64,000 nt of DNA, from assembly GCF_039645995.1 (NCBI RefSeq), contig NZ_CP147920.1, positions 1,364,001 through 1,428,000 of the forward strand, in the 5' to 3' direction. Under the pieces are notes generated by a model. That model saw only the letters and a list, made by a program, of their open reading frames with translations, did not search any database and had not been told where the DNA came from. How positions within the stretch are numbered: position 1 is the stretch's first letter; each line of letters starts with the position of its first letter. Made by a program: the position numbers and the translations under genes. The stretch comes from Sulfurimonas sp. HSL3-1. GTDB lineage: Bacteria > Campylobacterota > Campylobacteria > Campylobacterales > Sulfurimonadaceae. This document shows positions 27,801 through 35,291 of the stretch, one piece after another.

Positions 27801-29523
27801 ACGCATCACGCACTTCAATAGTAGCTCCGCCAAGCGGCCCGAGCAATGCCTGTGTCAGCATAGGAACGATCCCATAAATATGCTTTGTTTCGTCAAATTG
27901 CCTTCTGCTTTTTCCCAACTTCACTAATGTATGATTGCAATCTATGCATCCACTGTTTTTTGACACTGTCGAATAGTTCCCATCCTTAACAACGATATCA
28001 AGCACATGCCCGATATTAAGTCCGGATGGATCTTTAATGTCCAATGCAAACATCTCCCCCCCATCAGGTGTTATGACATTAAAAATCAGTGTCTCCGGCG
28101 ATCTACTATTTACGCATGTTTCGTCGATTTCCCCTTTACTGTTGGCAAAAACCCCATACGTCCCGACAGAAAGGTCATCTTCAACATAGTAGTGCTCAAA
28201 GGCCGTGTCTTTCAAGTCCGAAAGGTCCTTGACCGCCTGCTCTGCCTGGAAGTCGAGGTCCATATCAATATACGGATAGCGCCATGTCAGCCCGACAGTC
28301 ACTTTGCCGTCATGAGCTGTGTGATTGCTGTCGTTTACATCCCGGCACTGGGACATGACATAGGAATTGCCTTCACCATGTATTTTCCCCATCTCTAAAA
28401 AATAGACGTCTTTAAGATCCGGCATGGCTTGAAATCGGTGTTCCATAGGTCTTATGGTCCCAACCATACACAGATCCGCACTTTTTGGTATGTACTGTGA
28501 AGGAGCATTTTTATGCGTCAAAACGGCATTGTCAATAAACTTAAGGATTTGCTGGCGTGTCAAATCCGTCGCCATATAACTCTCAAGAAATGCATGTGCC
28601 TTGATCGAATAGTGGATCTCTATCTTTTCGCCGGTTGAACTTACAAAAAAATATCGCTTCGGGTTCTCAACAAAATCATCCAGACTATCAGGAACCAGCC
28701 GAATCATGTCATTGTCAAAAGTGAGATATGGCGTTTTCTCACCGATCACATTATTTGCCGGTGTCGCAACGCCCATAACATAAAAATACTGCTGTACCCA
28801 TGTCAGATTTTTAATTTGCGTAGGGTCACTGAATGTAAAGAATGCCCGGTTTGTAAAAAAATTCCCCTGACTGTGGGCAATGATGATAACACCATGTCCA
28901 CTTTCTACACTCTTGGAATAGGCATTGACCTGCTTCTCCACATCTTGCTTTTCCTGCGCAATAATTTCTTCTTCAGTCATGTCAAAAATACTACCGACCG
29001 TCTCATCTATAATCTGATCCAACAAATAAACAAACATCTCTTCGAGCTGCTGTTCAGTCACCTCCTTTCCCAAAGACCCTTGACCAAGTTTTATAAAAGC
29101 TTCTTTTGCCATCTTTTTTGCGAGTTCTCGCGCATACTCTTTCGTTTCTTCTTTGGCTGCTTTTTGTGCAATCTTTTTGATTAAACCTTTAACTGAATAA
29201 TTAAATAAATCCAGTATATTCCATACTACAGCCTTGATGTTTACACCGTAATCGCCTTCATATATTTTCTGGATCATTGATTCATAAAGATCGATTCCAA
29301 TACCAAAAGTGTGGTTATAGGAAACCTTCCAGTCGGCAATTGTCTGATATGCTTCGGAAGAGTGCATCTTAAACTTCTCTTCTATTTGCTTAATAGACTT
29401 CTCAGCTTTTTTCTTACTAGTGTTAATTCCATTCGCAAAATATACGTCACTTTTGCACTCATTGATCCCAGCCTGAAGGAAAGTAAATATAGATATGAAT
29501 ATAAAAGTAGCTATTTGTTTCAT
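24895..29523 (-). CDS. Giant secreted lipase-like / cadherin-like / beta-propeller protein, 1542 aa
   Basis: Signal peptide at residues 1-18. The N-terminal part (20-330) contains a helical insertion and a lipase-like nucleophile elbow AHSQG (216-220, Ser218). A linker region (~330-860) follows. Next come three cadherin-like domains (~870-1150) with repeated DSVGNAVDVNITIVVDDV-style ends. The C terminus has seven SBBP-type repeats, each with an aromatic or QYG-type start and a D-x-N/G-x-(L/I)-Y-(L/V) strand. That fits one complete seven-bladed beta-propeller. Catalytic acid and His are not identified. Composition is clearly more AT-rich than both flanks. It is translationally coupled (ATGA) to the upstream lipoprotein. 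Confidence 0.85.
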   Translation of the reverse strand: MKQIATFIFISIFTFLQAGINECKSDVYFANGINTSKKKAEKSIKQIEEKFKMHSSEAYQTIADWKVSYNHTFGIGIDLYESMIQKIYEGDYGVNIKAVVWNILDLFNYSVKGLIKKIAQKAAKEETKEYARELAKKMAKEAFIKLGQGSLGKEVTEQQLEEMFVYLLDQIIDETVGSIFDMTEEEIIAQEKQDVEKQVNAYSKSVESGHGVIIIAHSQGNFFTNRAFFTFSDPTQIKNLTWVQQYFYVMGVATPANNVIGEKTPYLTFDNDMIRLVPDSLDDFVENPKRYFFVSSTGEKIEIHYSIKAHAFLESYMATDLTRQQILKFIDNAVLTHKNAPSQYIPKSADLCMVGTIRPMEHRFQAMPDLKDVYFLEMGKIHGEGNSYVMSQCRDVNDSNHTAHDGKVTVGLTWRYPYIDMDLDFQAEQAVKDLSDLKDTAFEHYYVEDDLSVGTYGVFANSKGEIDETCVNSRSPETLIFNVITPDGGEMFALDIKDPSGLNIGHVLDIVVKDGNYSTVSKNSGCIDCNHTLVKLGKSRRQFDETKHIYGIVPMLTQALLGPLGGATIEVRDAFGSAAEPLASGSTTYGGSSITTGLISMPSDFMTSIDATQLYLLSIHGGQDIDVDDDMAIDQTPTENNGTLRALLFGSRIEEGGYKVNILTEIAYQVTKHMLEANVSTAEIIAHLDDVASRLLKNVTNTNAPSDYEAVLGWLPYDGKSRLRADYDRRILPIVEKVHLGQDIYADAYALVYANLDFEQSGWEGTATDGNFTFTINASVEMSMIESVEIILTDETGNIIKGQVVLNDRTLSFIPSEALTEGKNYTLTFTVGVRGDKGQLLYTQFTELVTIPDITPPQIDMPDKVHVNENIQTVVYINAMDTSLPLTYVISGGVDANLFSIDTMGHLIFNNAPNFEKPDDSNKDNTYEVQVRITDSVGNAVDVNITIVVDDVYEAPVLGQSIMVVDEDIPVGSQIGHVTLISEGDGNITRYELDYWGYLDFGIDKNGTIITRNPFDFEKENNYRFQARAVNSVGQTSAWAEVIVNVKDVEEPLPELHPFTGSMDEHAPAGKEVGQMYVYPGLGTGLSVALEGDGSKDFVIDTNGTISVSPTADLNRMLHSEYHLEAIGTNSLGASQSVEVVIFVNKWTRQYGTSASDSTTAIVVDTQNNIYTAGWTYGAIDGNASEGKRSVLLSKFDPAGKQLWIKQYKNEFETSVSDMAIGSDGTIYLVGSQYSKPYSCCNKINYRTAGWIMAVSNDGDELWTHLYNSGDDYWDSVERVVADKVENLYILGETGGSIDGGVNYGHTDIFVAKLTNENDTIWLHQIGTRYSDFANGIALDDDGKLFVLEDEMLVKYDSNGKLIWMHSYPCDTSTSYDCNYYKDFTFDGAGNLFLVGVNDVYWETEYRGYYDLNVTLAKVDMNGTMLWSRHYGTLENDTASRIIYDPLGVLYIVGNTSGDLNGNFNKTPYLESSEKSDLFLMKMDLNGTEISTKQYGTIDNDSVLDMVIDLDGNVLLGGLVYEALDGNPPLGVADAFLMKIGD

Positions 29524-30077
29524 GGCACGGAATTCAATTCACCATGATCGTTAAATCTACACTTTTCTTTGGTTGCAGAAGGAGCCGAAAATACTTCACC
29601 ATCAAATTCTTCATTATATTTTTCATAGGCCATAAAACGTTCAGCAGTATTAAATTGAATTCCTTTAATTTCATCTTCCAAGCTTCGATATTCATCTAAG
29701 TAGAATGACTCATTATGATCTTTAGCGTGGTATGTCCAATAAAATTCGCAAGACAATGCGTCATCTAAGTATTTTGTTGTTTCATGAGCTTTGTATGGTT
29801 CCATAATGACTTTTTGATATGCTCTCGCATTCTGCATAAATAAACCTCGTTCAATCGGATGCTCATATGTCTTATAAATCCACCGCTCCACATCGTCTCT
29901 GACACCGTCATGGTTACTGTCAATCCCCAGAAGCGTTTCCTTCCCGGCCTCCCCGGGATCGGGCGGAAGCGTATGCCCGTCAACGATTTCAACCTCGTCT
30001 GATGATGTATTTTTTGTATCGTATTCCCAGCATCCTGATAGTAGAAACAGAAGCGTGAGAATGGAAAAGAGCTTCAT
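29520..30077 (-). CDS. Lipoprotein with a calcium-loop-like motif, 185 aa
   Basis: The signal ends in a lipobox (LLFLLSGC). After a disordered acidic stretch comes GIDSNHDGVRDDVERWIY, an EF-hand-like DxNxDGxxDD loop, and a helical domain (HPIERGLFMQNARAYQKV). It is conserved in style with hypothetical lipoproteins of marine bacteria, but I assign no function. The start has GGAGG just upstream. Its stop overlaps the start of the 1542-aa gene by 4 bp, so the two probably work together at the cell surface. AT-rich like its partner. Confidence 0.78.
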   Translation of the reverse strand: MKLFSILTLLFLLSGCWEYDTKNTSSDEVEIVDGHTLPPDPGEAGKETLLGIDSNHDGVRDDVERWIYKTYEHPIERGLFMQNARAYQKVIMEPYKAHETTKYLDDALSCEFYWTYHAKDHNESFYLDEYRSLEDEIKGIQFNTAERFMAYEKYNEEFDGEVFSAPSATKEKCRFNDHGELNSVP

Positions 30078-30208
30078 AATTTTCCTCCAATAATATTTAT
30101 AGTGTTTTAATGTTTTAACATATTATTATTAAATTTATATTAATCCATTGCACCAAACGTGCACAAGTTATTTAAATTCTTGTTTGAAGATCATGTGGAA
30201 ATAGATCT

Positions 30209-30222
30209 TGCACTCTAGTGCA
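30209..30222. repeat. Short inverted repeat in the boundary of the AT-rich insert
   Basis: TGCACT-CT-AGTGCA forms a 14-bp inverted repeat between the lipoprotein promoter region (30078-30200, AT-rich, nothing else recognised) and ppk2. It could be an operator or a hairpin. No function can be assigned. Confidence 0.35.
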
Positions 30223-30266
30223 CTGCAAAGGGGCTCTGCAACGCCCTGCAACCGTCCTATCCGTGC

Positions 30267-30272
30267 TATAAT
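30267..30272 (+). promoter_or_regulatory. Putative -10 box for ppk2
   Basis: TATAAT lies 17 bp before ATG 30290, with AAAGGAG in between. Confidence 0.45.
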
Positions 30273-30289
30273 CAGCCAAAGGAGCATGT

Positions 30290-31243
30290 ATGGGCACGAA
30301 GCACGATATGCTGGGAACGGAACTGGAACAAGGGGAGATCCTCAAAGAGATCGTCCATGACGACCGCAGGATCGAAAGCGGCAAGGCGTTTGAGCGAGAG
30401 CGGCGCGAACACAACAAGAACGGCAAAAAGCGGGTCGCCGTCTGGATCCGCAAGAGCGTCATCGACTACGAGGACGAGCTGAAGCAGCTGCAGATCGAGC
30501 TGCTGAAACTGCAAAAACACGTCAAAGAGCAGGGACTGAAACTGCTCCTGCTCTTCGAAGGGCGCGACGCCGCGGGCAAAGGCGGGACGATCAAGCGCAT
30601 CACCGAACACCTCAACCCCCGGGGCGCGCGCGTTGTGGCCCTCAACAAGCCCTCGGACGTCGAGAAGACGCAGTGGTATTTCCAGCGCTACGTCGAGCAC
30701 CTCCCCAGCGCGGGCGAGATCGTCCTGTTCGACCGCAGCTGGTACAACCGCGCGGGGGTGGAACCCGTCATGGGCTTCTGTACCCAGGACGAACACCAGG
30801 AGTTCCTGCACGAAGTCCCGCAGTTCGAGCGGATGCTCGTCAATGCCGGCATCATCCTTGTGAAGTTCTACTTCTCCGTCTCGAAAAAAGAGCAGGCCAA
30901 ACGCTTCAAAGAGCGCGAGAACAACCCCCTGAAACACTACAAGCTCTCCCCTATCGACCTCCGCTCGCAGGAGCTCTGGGACAAATACACCATCGCCGAG
31001 TACTCCATGTTCATGGCGTCGCACACCGATCACGCTCCCTGGACGATCATCCACGCGGACAAAAAGAAAAAAGCGCGCCTGAACTGCATAAAACACATAC
31101 TGAAACAGATTAATTATTCGGAAAAGATCGGCAAGAAAGTATTGAAGACGGATAAAGAAACGCTCTATTCAGCAGACAGGATGATCGCCGAATTCGACAG
31201 CAGCGTTGCCCTGCAGCCCGAAAAGGCCGCAAAGGGGAGTTAG
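30290..31243 (+). CDS. ppk2: Polyphosphate kinase 2 family protein
   Basis: The product would transfer phosphate between polyphosphate and nucleotides in the cytoplasm. The 317-residue protein has Walker A-like FEGRDAAGKGGTIKRI, then ALNKPSDVEKTQWYFQRYVE and the lid motif FDRSWYNRAGVEPVMGF. These are all diagnostic of PPK2 single-domain enzymes. Whether it prefers ADP, GDP or AMP cannot be told. ATG 30290 follows AAAGGAG (30278-30284). The ATG at 30286 is out of frame. Its stop overlaps the convergent thrC stop by 4 bp. Confidence 0.92.
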   Translation: MGTKHDMLGTELEQGEILKEIVHDDRRIESGKAFERERREHNKNGKKRVAVWIRKSVIDYEDELKQLQIELLKLQKHVKEQGLKLLLLFEGRDAAGKGGTIKRITEHLNPRGARVVALNKPSDVEKTQWYFQRYVEHLPSAGEIVLFDRSWYNRAGVEPVMGFCTQDEHQEFLHEVPQFERMLVNAGIILVKFYFSVSKKEQAKRFKERENNPLKHYKLSPIDLRSQELWDKYTIAEYSMFMASHTDHAPWTIIHADKKKKARLNCIKHILKQINYSEKIGKKVLKTDKETLYSADRMIAEFDSSVALQPEKAAKGS

Positions 31244-32712
31244 ATAAAGTTCAGGATCTCCGCTTCGATCTGCTCTTTTTCGATGATGGTCTTCTGCGTG
31301 ACCGGCTTGTCAAAGAGGGCCTTGATCATCTCCGGGATGCCGATCTTCGCTTCGGCAGAGATAGCGTTGAGGGCGTCGATGTCGTGCGTATCGACTTCGC
31401 CCGTCAGCGCGTTCGCGATCGTCGGGGAGAACTTCGTCCACTCCGCCGTGGAGTAGGCGATGGTTTTGAACTCTTTCTTCGCGCAGTTCTCATAGGCTTT
31501 GAAACAGGTCGCCGTATGCGGGTCCATCAGGTAGCCGTCCGCGAACGCCGCTTTGATATAGGCCTTGCCCTCGTCGCCCGTGGCGTAATCCGCCGCGAAG
31601 AACTCCTGGAGTTTGTCCAGTTCCATGAAACAGAGCTCGTAGTTGTGTTCCTCGTCCAGTGAGTGCATCAGCTCTTTGGTACGCGCTTCGCCGAAGAGGT
31701 CATAAAGGACGCGCTCGACGTTGGAGGATTTGAGGATGTCCATCGCCGGTGACGTCGTTGCGACGACGTGGGCGTCGCGCAGATCGTATTTTCCGGTCGT
31801 AATGAGGCGGGTCAGGACGTTGTTCTCGTTGGAGGCGATGATGATCTTCTCGACCGGCAGTCCCATCTTCATGGCGTAGTAGCCGCCCAGGGCGTTACCG
31901 AAGTTGCCGCTCGGTACGTCCAGGTAGACCTTTTCGCCCATGGTGATCTCGCCCTGGCGTACCAGTTCAAGGTAGCTGTGGATGTGATAGATGATCTGGA
32001 AGATGATGCGGCCGAAGTTGACGGAGTTCGCCGCGGAGAGGGAGGTGTTCTTCTCTTTCAACGCCGCTTTAAAGGTCTCGGATGCCAACAGGTGCTTCAA
32101 CGCACCCTGCGCGTCGTCGAAGCTCCCCTTGATCCCGATAACTTTCAGGTTTTCCGCATCCTCCGTGACCATCTGCAGGCGCTGCACGTCGCTGGTACCG
32201 CCGTCGGGGTAGAGACACGCGACCTTGACGTTGGCACGGTTTTTGAAGGTCTCCAGTGCCGCCGGGCCGGTGTCGCCGCTGGTCGCGGCGAGAATGAGGT
32301 AGTTCTCGTTACGTGCCTGTGCGATGGAAGAGAGGACGATGCCGAAGGGCTGCAGCGCCATGTCTTTGAAGGCGCGGGTCGGGCCGTGGTAGAGTTCGCT
32401 GACATAGAGGTCCTCGCGTACCTTGACGACGGGCACGGGGTTGGAAGGGTCGTCAAAAGCGTCGTAGAGGGCAAGCGCCTCGTCGATGACCGCTTCGTCG
32501 ATGTCGATCGCAAAACGCGTGAGCATATCCTTCGCCATCGTCTTGTAACTGCTGCCCAGGTGCTTTTGCAAGAACGCTTCGCCCAGTTCCGGCAGGGTTT
32601 CGGGGACGTACAAGCCGCCGAAAGAGGCGATCGGGCTCAAAATAGCCTGGGAGAAGGTCACTTTTACAGGATGGGTTCCGTCATTTCCACGTGTCTCGAT
32701 AAACTGCATCAT
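31240..32712 (-). CDS. thrC: Threonine synthase
   Basis: A PLP enzyme that converts O-phosphohomoserine to threonine. The 490-residue protein has the PLP lysine motif HGPTRAFKDMALQPFG and the phosphate-binding AATSGDTGPAALE. It also has family motifs YPDGGTSDVQRLQM and VPSGNFGNALGGYYAMKMG. Length matches the long bacterial ThrC type. The gene begins with tandem ATG codons (32707-32712), and a TATAAT box lies 25 bp upstream at 32737-32742. Confidence 0.95.
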   Translation of the reverse strand: MMQFIETRGNDGTHPVKVTFSQAILSPIASFGGLYVPETLPELGEAFLQKHLGSSYKTMAKDMLTRFAIDIDEAVIDEALALYDAFDDPSNPVPVVKVREDLYVSELYHGPTRAFKDMALQPFGIVLSSIAQARNENYLILAATSGDTGPAALETFKNRANVKVACLYPDGGTSDVQRLQMVTEDAENLKVIGIKGSFDDAQGALKHLLASETFKAALKEKNTSLSAANSVNFGRIIFQIIYHIHSYLELVRQGEITMGEKVYLDVPSGNFGNALGGYYAMKMGLPVEKIIIASNENNVLTRLITTGKYDLRDAHVVATTSPAMDILKSSNVERVLYDLFGEARTKELMHSLDEEHNYELCFMELDKLQEFFAADYATGDEGKAYIKAAFADGYLMDPHTATCFKAYENCAKKEFKTIAYSTAEWTKFSPTIANALTGEVDTHDIDALNAISAEAKIGIPEMIKALFDKPVTQKTIIEKEQIEAEILNFI

Positions 32713-32736
32713 CTTCGCTTTGAAAAAATTTTCGCA

Positions 32737-32742
32737 ATTATA
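32737..32742 (-). promoter_or_regulatory. Putative -10 box for thrC
   Basis: TATAAT on the minus strand, 24 bp before the first ATG of thrC. Confidence 0.5.
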
Positions 32743-32765
32743 GCGAAGCGGTAGTTAGAGGCGCC

Positions 32766-33080
32766 CTAAACGAAGCGGTGGCGTTTTTCGGCAAAATCCC
32801 TGACTCTGCCCGCGCTTACATGCACCCCTTCCGAAGCCAACAGGGAAATCTTGCGCTTCACCCCGCCCTCGCCCGAATAGCTGCCGATATGGCCATCACT
32901 GCGGACGACGCGGTGGCAGGGGACATCCGGGGCATAGGGGTTCTTGCCCACGGCCGTTCCGACGGCGCGTACGGCGCGCGTTTCAAGATAAGCTGCCAGG
33001 TCCCCGTAGGTCGTCACCCTCCCTTCGGGGATGCGTTTGAGCGCGTCCCAGACGGCCCGCTGAAAAGGGGTGCCGCTCAC
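32766..33080 (-). CDS. ogt: O6-alkylguanine-DNA alkyltransferase-like protein (MGMT domain only)
   Basis: The 104-residue protein is just the DNA-binding/active domain of MGMT. TPFQRAVWDALKRIPEGRVT is followed by the suicide cysteine motif PCHRVV and GSYSGEGGVKRKISLL. The active-site Cys is present, so direct repair of alkylated guanine is plausible. Alkyltransferase-like proteins with Trp replacing Cys are excluded. It lacks the usual N-terminal domain. It overlaps cutA by 4 bp (ATGA) and is expressed downstream of it. Confidence 0.85.
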   Translation of the reverse strand: MSGTPFQRAVWDALKRIPEGRVTTYGDLAAYLETRAVRAVGTAVGKNPYAPDVPCHRVVRSDGHIGSYSGEGGVKRKISLLASEGVHVSAGRVRDFAEKRHRFV

Positions 33081-33397
33081 TTCACGCTCTCCTGCAGCCA
33101 GGCCAGGTAACCGCTGTTGCCGGCGACGACGGGGGCCGCGATGATCTCGGGCACGTCGTAGGGATGCAGCGTCTCGATGCGCGCTCTGAGGCGCTCGAAG
33201 GCATCGGCGGTCGTCTTGATGATCAGCAGCACCTCCTCGTCCTCGCAGTATTCGCCTTTGAAGATGTAGTGCGACATAACAGCAGGCAGGCGGTTGACAC
33301 AGGCGCTGAGCCGCTCTTTTACCACGGCTTCGGCGATGTCTTTGGCACTGACGGGATCGGGGCAGGTGCAGTAAACGATAATTGATTCTGTTTTCAT
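33077..33397 (-). CDS. cutA: Divalent-cation tolerance protein CutA
   Basis: A small trimeric ferredoxin-like-fold protein of debated function, linked to copper tolerance. The 106 residues match CutA throughout: YCTCPDPVSAKDIAEAVVKE, then LSACVNRLP, FKGEYCEDEEVLLIIKTT, HPYDVPEII and NSGYLAWL. ATG at 33397, with a TATAAT box only 6 bp upstream, so its mRNA may be nearly leaderless. Confidence 0.93.
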   Translation of the reverse strand: MKTESIIVYCTCPDPVSAKDIAEAVVKERLSACVNRLPAVMSHYIFKGEYCEDEEVLLIIKTTADAFERLRARIETLHPYDVPEIIAAPVVAGNSGYLAWLQESVK

Positions 33398-33403
33398 AGC
33401 TTC

Positions 33404-33409
33404 ATTATA
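33404..33409 (-). promoter_or_regulatory. Putative -10 box for cutA-ogt
   Basis: TATAAT on the minus strand, 6 bp before the cutA ATG. Transcription would start near the first codon. Confidence 0.45.
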
Positions 33410-33459
33410 ACGCTTCTGGAAAAACCGGTGTGCGCAGAAAAAGAACAGCTATCATAAAA

Positions 33460-33465
33460 TATAAT
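33460..33465 (+). promoter_or_regulatory. Putative -10 box for the mddA-like gene
   Basis: TATAAT lies 5 bp before ATG 33471 and no ribosome-binding site is visible. A leaderless mRNA is suggested. Confidence 0.45.
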
Positions 33466-33470
33466 GCATT

Positions 33471-34202
33471 ATGCGACAAATTCTTCTCTTTATCTACGCC
33501 CTGTTCGCCTACCTTTCGGCGATGGTCTCCGTCTTAGTGCTGATCCTCTGGGTCTACCCCTGGTCGTTTATGCCGATCAACATTGACAGCGGCAGCGGCG
33601 GCAGCTTTGCCCTGCCCGTCGACCTCGCGCTGATCGCGCTTTTCGGCCTGCAGCACTCCGTCATGGCCCGTCCCGTCGTCAAACAGGCGCTTTTCGGCGC
33701 CCGGCCCGTCGCCTTTCGCACCTCGACCTACACCGTACTCTCCGCCCTCTGCCTGCTGCTGATCGTGCTGCTGTGGCAACCGCTGCCCACCCCGCTCTAC
33801 GCCTTCGAATCCGGTCCGTTTTTCTGGCTGACGACGCTGTTCTACGTTCTGGGGTGGAGCATGGCCTTTGTCGCGACCTTTCAGATCGACCACTTCGAGC
33901 TCTTCGGGCTGCACCAGGGGTACCGCGCCCTGCGGGGAATCCCGGAACCCGAAGTACGCTTCCAGAAAAAAGGGTTCTACAAATATGTGCGCCATCCCAT
34001 CCAGACCGGCACCGTGATCGGTCTCTGGGCCGTCCCGGTCATGAGCACGGGTCACCTGCTCTTTTCGGCGGGCATGACGCTCTATGTTCTCATCGGCCTC
34101 ATGTATGAAGAGAAGGACCTTGTAAAGACACTGGGCAGCGCCTACCGCCGTTACCGCGAAGAGGTCCCGATGCTGTTCCCCTTCAAAAAGAGACGCTCCT
34201 GA
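33471..34202 (+). CDS. mddA: MddA-like methanethiol S-methyltransferase (integral membrane)
   Basis: 243 residues with about five to six membrane spans, of the isoprenylcysteine methyltransferase/NnrU fold. Motifs close to MddA are: FGLQHSVMARP; FQIDHFELFGLHQGYRAL; YKYVRHPIQTGTVIGLWAVP; and the C-terminal YEEKDLVKTLGSAYRRY followed by VPMLFP. MddA methylates methanethiol to dimethyl sulfide using SAM. Related ICMT-like proteins with other substrates cannot be excluded. It is convergent with lrgB and is monocistronic. Confidence 0.72.
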   Translation: MRQILLFIYALFAYLSAMVSVLVLILWVYPWSFMPINIDSGSGGSFALPVDLALIALFGLQHSVMARPVVKQALFGARPVAFRTSTYTVLSALCLLLIVLLWQPLPTPLYAFESGPFFWLTTLFYVLGWSMAFVATFQIDHFELFGLHQGYRALRGIPEPEVRFQKKGFYKYVRHPIQTGTVIGLWAVPVMSTGHLLFSAGMTLYVLIGLMYEEKDLVKTLGSAYRRYREEVPMLFPFKKRRS

Positions 34203-34922
34203 TCAGAGCCACCCCATCCATTCGAACACGGGCGGCAGCAGCAGCGCCGTCAGGAACGCGGCCAGCGCCATGGCCAGCCCCGCGAACGCGCCGCTGACGG
34301 GGTGGGCTTCGAAGGCCCGCGCCGTCCCGACGCCGTGGGCCGTCACCCCCATTGCAATACCGACCGCGCTCTCATCGGTCACCCCCGCCGCTTTCAAGAT
34401 ACGCAGCCCAATAACCGCCCCCGTAATGCCCGTGAAAACAACAAATGCTGCCGTCATGGCCGGGATGCCGCCGAGCACCTCGCTTATTCCCATCGCCACC
34501 GGCGTCGTCACCGATTTCGGGGCCAGGGAGATCAGCGTCTCACGGTCCAGCCCCAGGGCATAGCCGATTGCCACGGCGCTGAAGGCCCCTACGAGCACAC
34601 CGACGGCCAGCGACACCGTCACGGGGAACCAGATGGCGCGCAGACGGGCCATCTGCCTAAAAAGCGGCACGGCCAGCGCCACCGTCGCGGGGCCCAGCAG
34701 GAAGTGCAGGAACTGCGCCCCGGCGAAATAGGCGTCATAGGAGGTCCGGCTTAGCTCCAGCAGGACGATCAAAGCGACGATGGAGACGGCCACGGGGTTC
34801 AGCAGCGCGATACTGCCGCTTTTTAAAAAGAGTTTCTGCGCCGCCAGGTAGACAAGGATGGTCAGCGTCAGCCACCACAGCGGCGACGCGGCGAGGTAGA
34901 CCCAGAAGCTGTCAAAGACCAT
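34203..34922 (-). CDS. lrgB: LrgB/CidB-family membrane protein
   Basis: 239 residues, nearly all hydrophobic, with family motifs KSVTTPVAMGISEVLGGIPA and GVTAHGVGTARAFE near the C terminus. LrgB acts with LrgA and is tied to murein hydrolase control or metabolite export. The exact role in Gram-negatives is uncertain. Its start overlaps the lrgA 3' end by 11 bp. Confidence 0.88.
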   Translation of the reverse strand: MVFDSFWVYLAASPLWWLTLTILVYLAAQKLFLKSGSIALLNPVAVSIVALIVLLELSRTSYDAYFAGAQFLHFLLGPATVALAVPLFRQMARLRAIWFPVTVSLAVGVLVGAFSAVAIGYALGLDRETLISLAPKSVTTPVAMGISEVLGGIPAMTAAFVVFTGITGAVIGLRILKAAGVTDESAVGIAMGVTAHGVGTARAFEAHPVSGAFAGLAMALAAFLTALLLPPVFEWMGWL

Positions 34923-35274
34923 CGGTGTACTCCGATTTCTGACGCCGCAGCAGCCACTGCATCGTCCACCCCGTCACCACCAGCGTGATCACGGCACTGG
35001 CGAGCAGCGTCACTCCCAGCTTCAACCAGGTGCCGCCCAGGGCGTCAAAATAGACCATCACCCCTACCCCGGCGGGCACGAACAGGAGTGCGAGATATTT
35101 GAGCAGTCCGTCGGCGGTCAGGTCAAGATCGTGGGAGGAACGGCCCCGGTAACGGAGCCAGAGGAAAAGCAGCAGCATCCCGATCACGGGACCGGGAACC
35201 GGCCAGCCAAAAAGCCGTACGAGCGCCTCGCCGCAGAGCTGGCAGAAAAGCAGGAGCGCTATACCGTTGAGCAT
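34912..35274 (-). CDS. lrgA: LrgA/CidA-family holin-like membrane protein
   Basis: 120 residues with four membrane spans. FCQLCGEALVRLFGWPVPGP and VIGMLLLFLWL match the LrgA/CidA N-terminal signature. LALLFVPAGVGVMVY is the third-span motif. It pairs with lrgB downstream. It sits 17 bp after argB in a six-gene minus-strand run. Confidence 0.88.
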   Translation of the reverse strand: MLNGIALLLFCQLCGEALVRLFGWPVPGPVIGMLLLFLWLRYRGRSSHDLDLTADGLLKYLALLFVPAGVGVMVYFDALGGTWLKLGVTLLASAVITLVVTGWTMQWLLRRQKSEYTDGL

Positions 35275-35291
35275 TGTGTCTGCCCCGCCCC

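Noticed and set aside
24895-30289. Integrative element with att sites
   Set aside because: No integrase, tRNA or direct repeats at the edges. Only composition suggests transfer.
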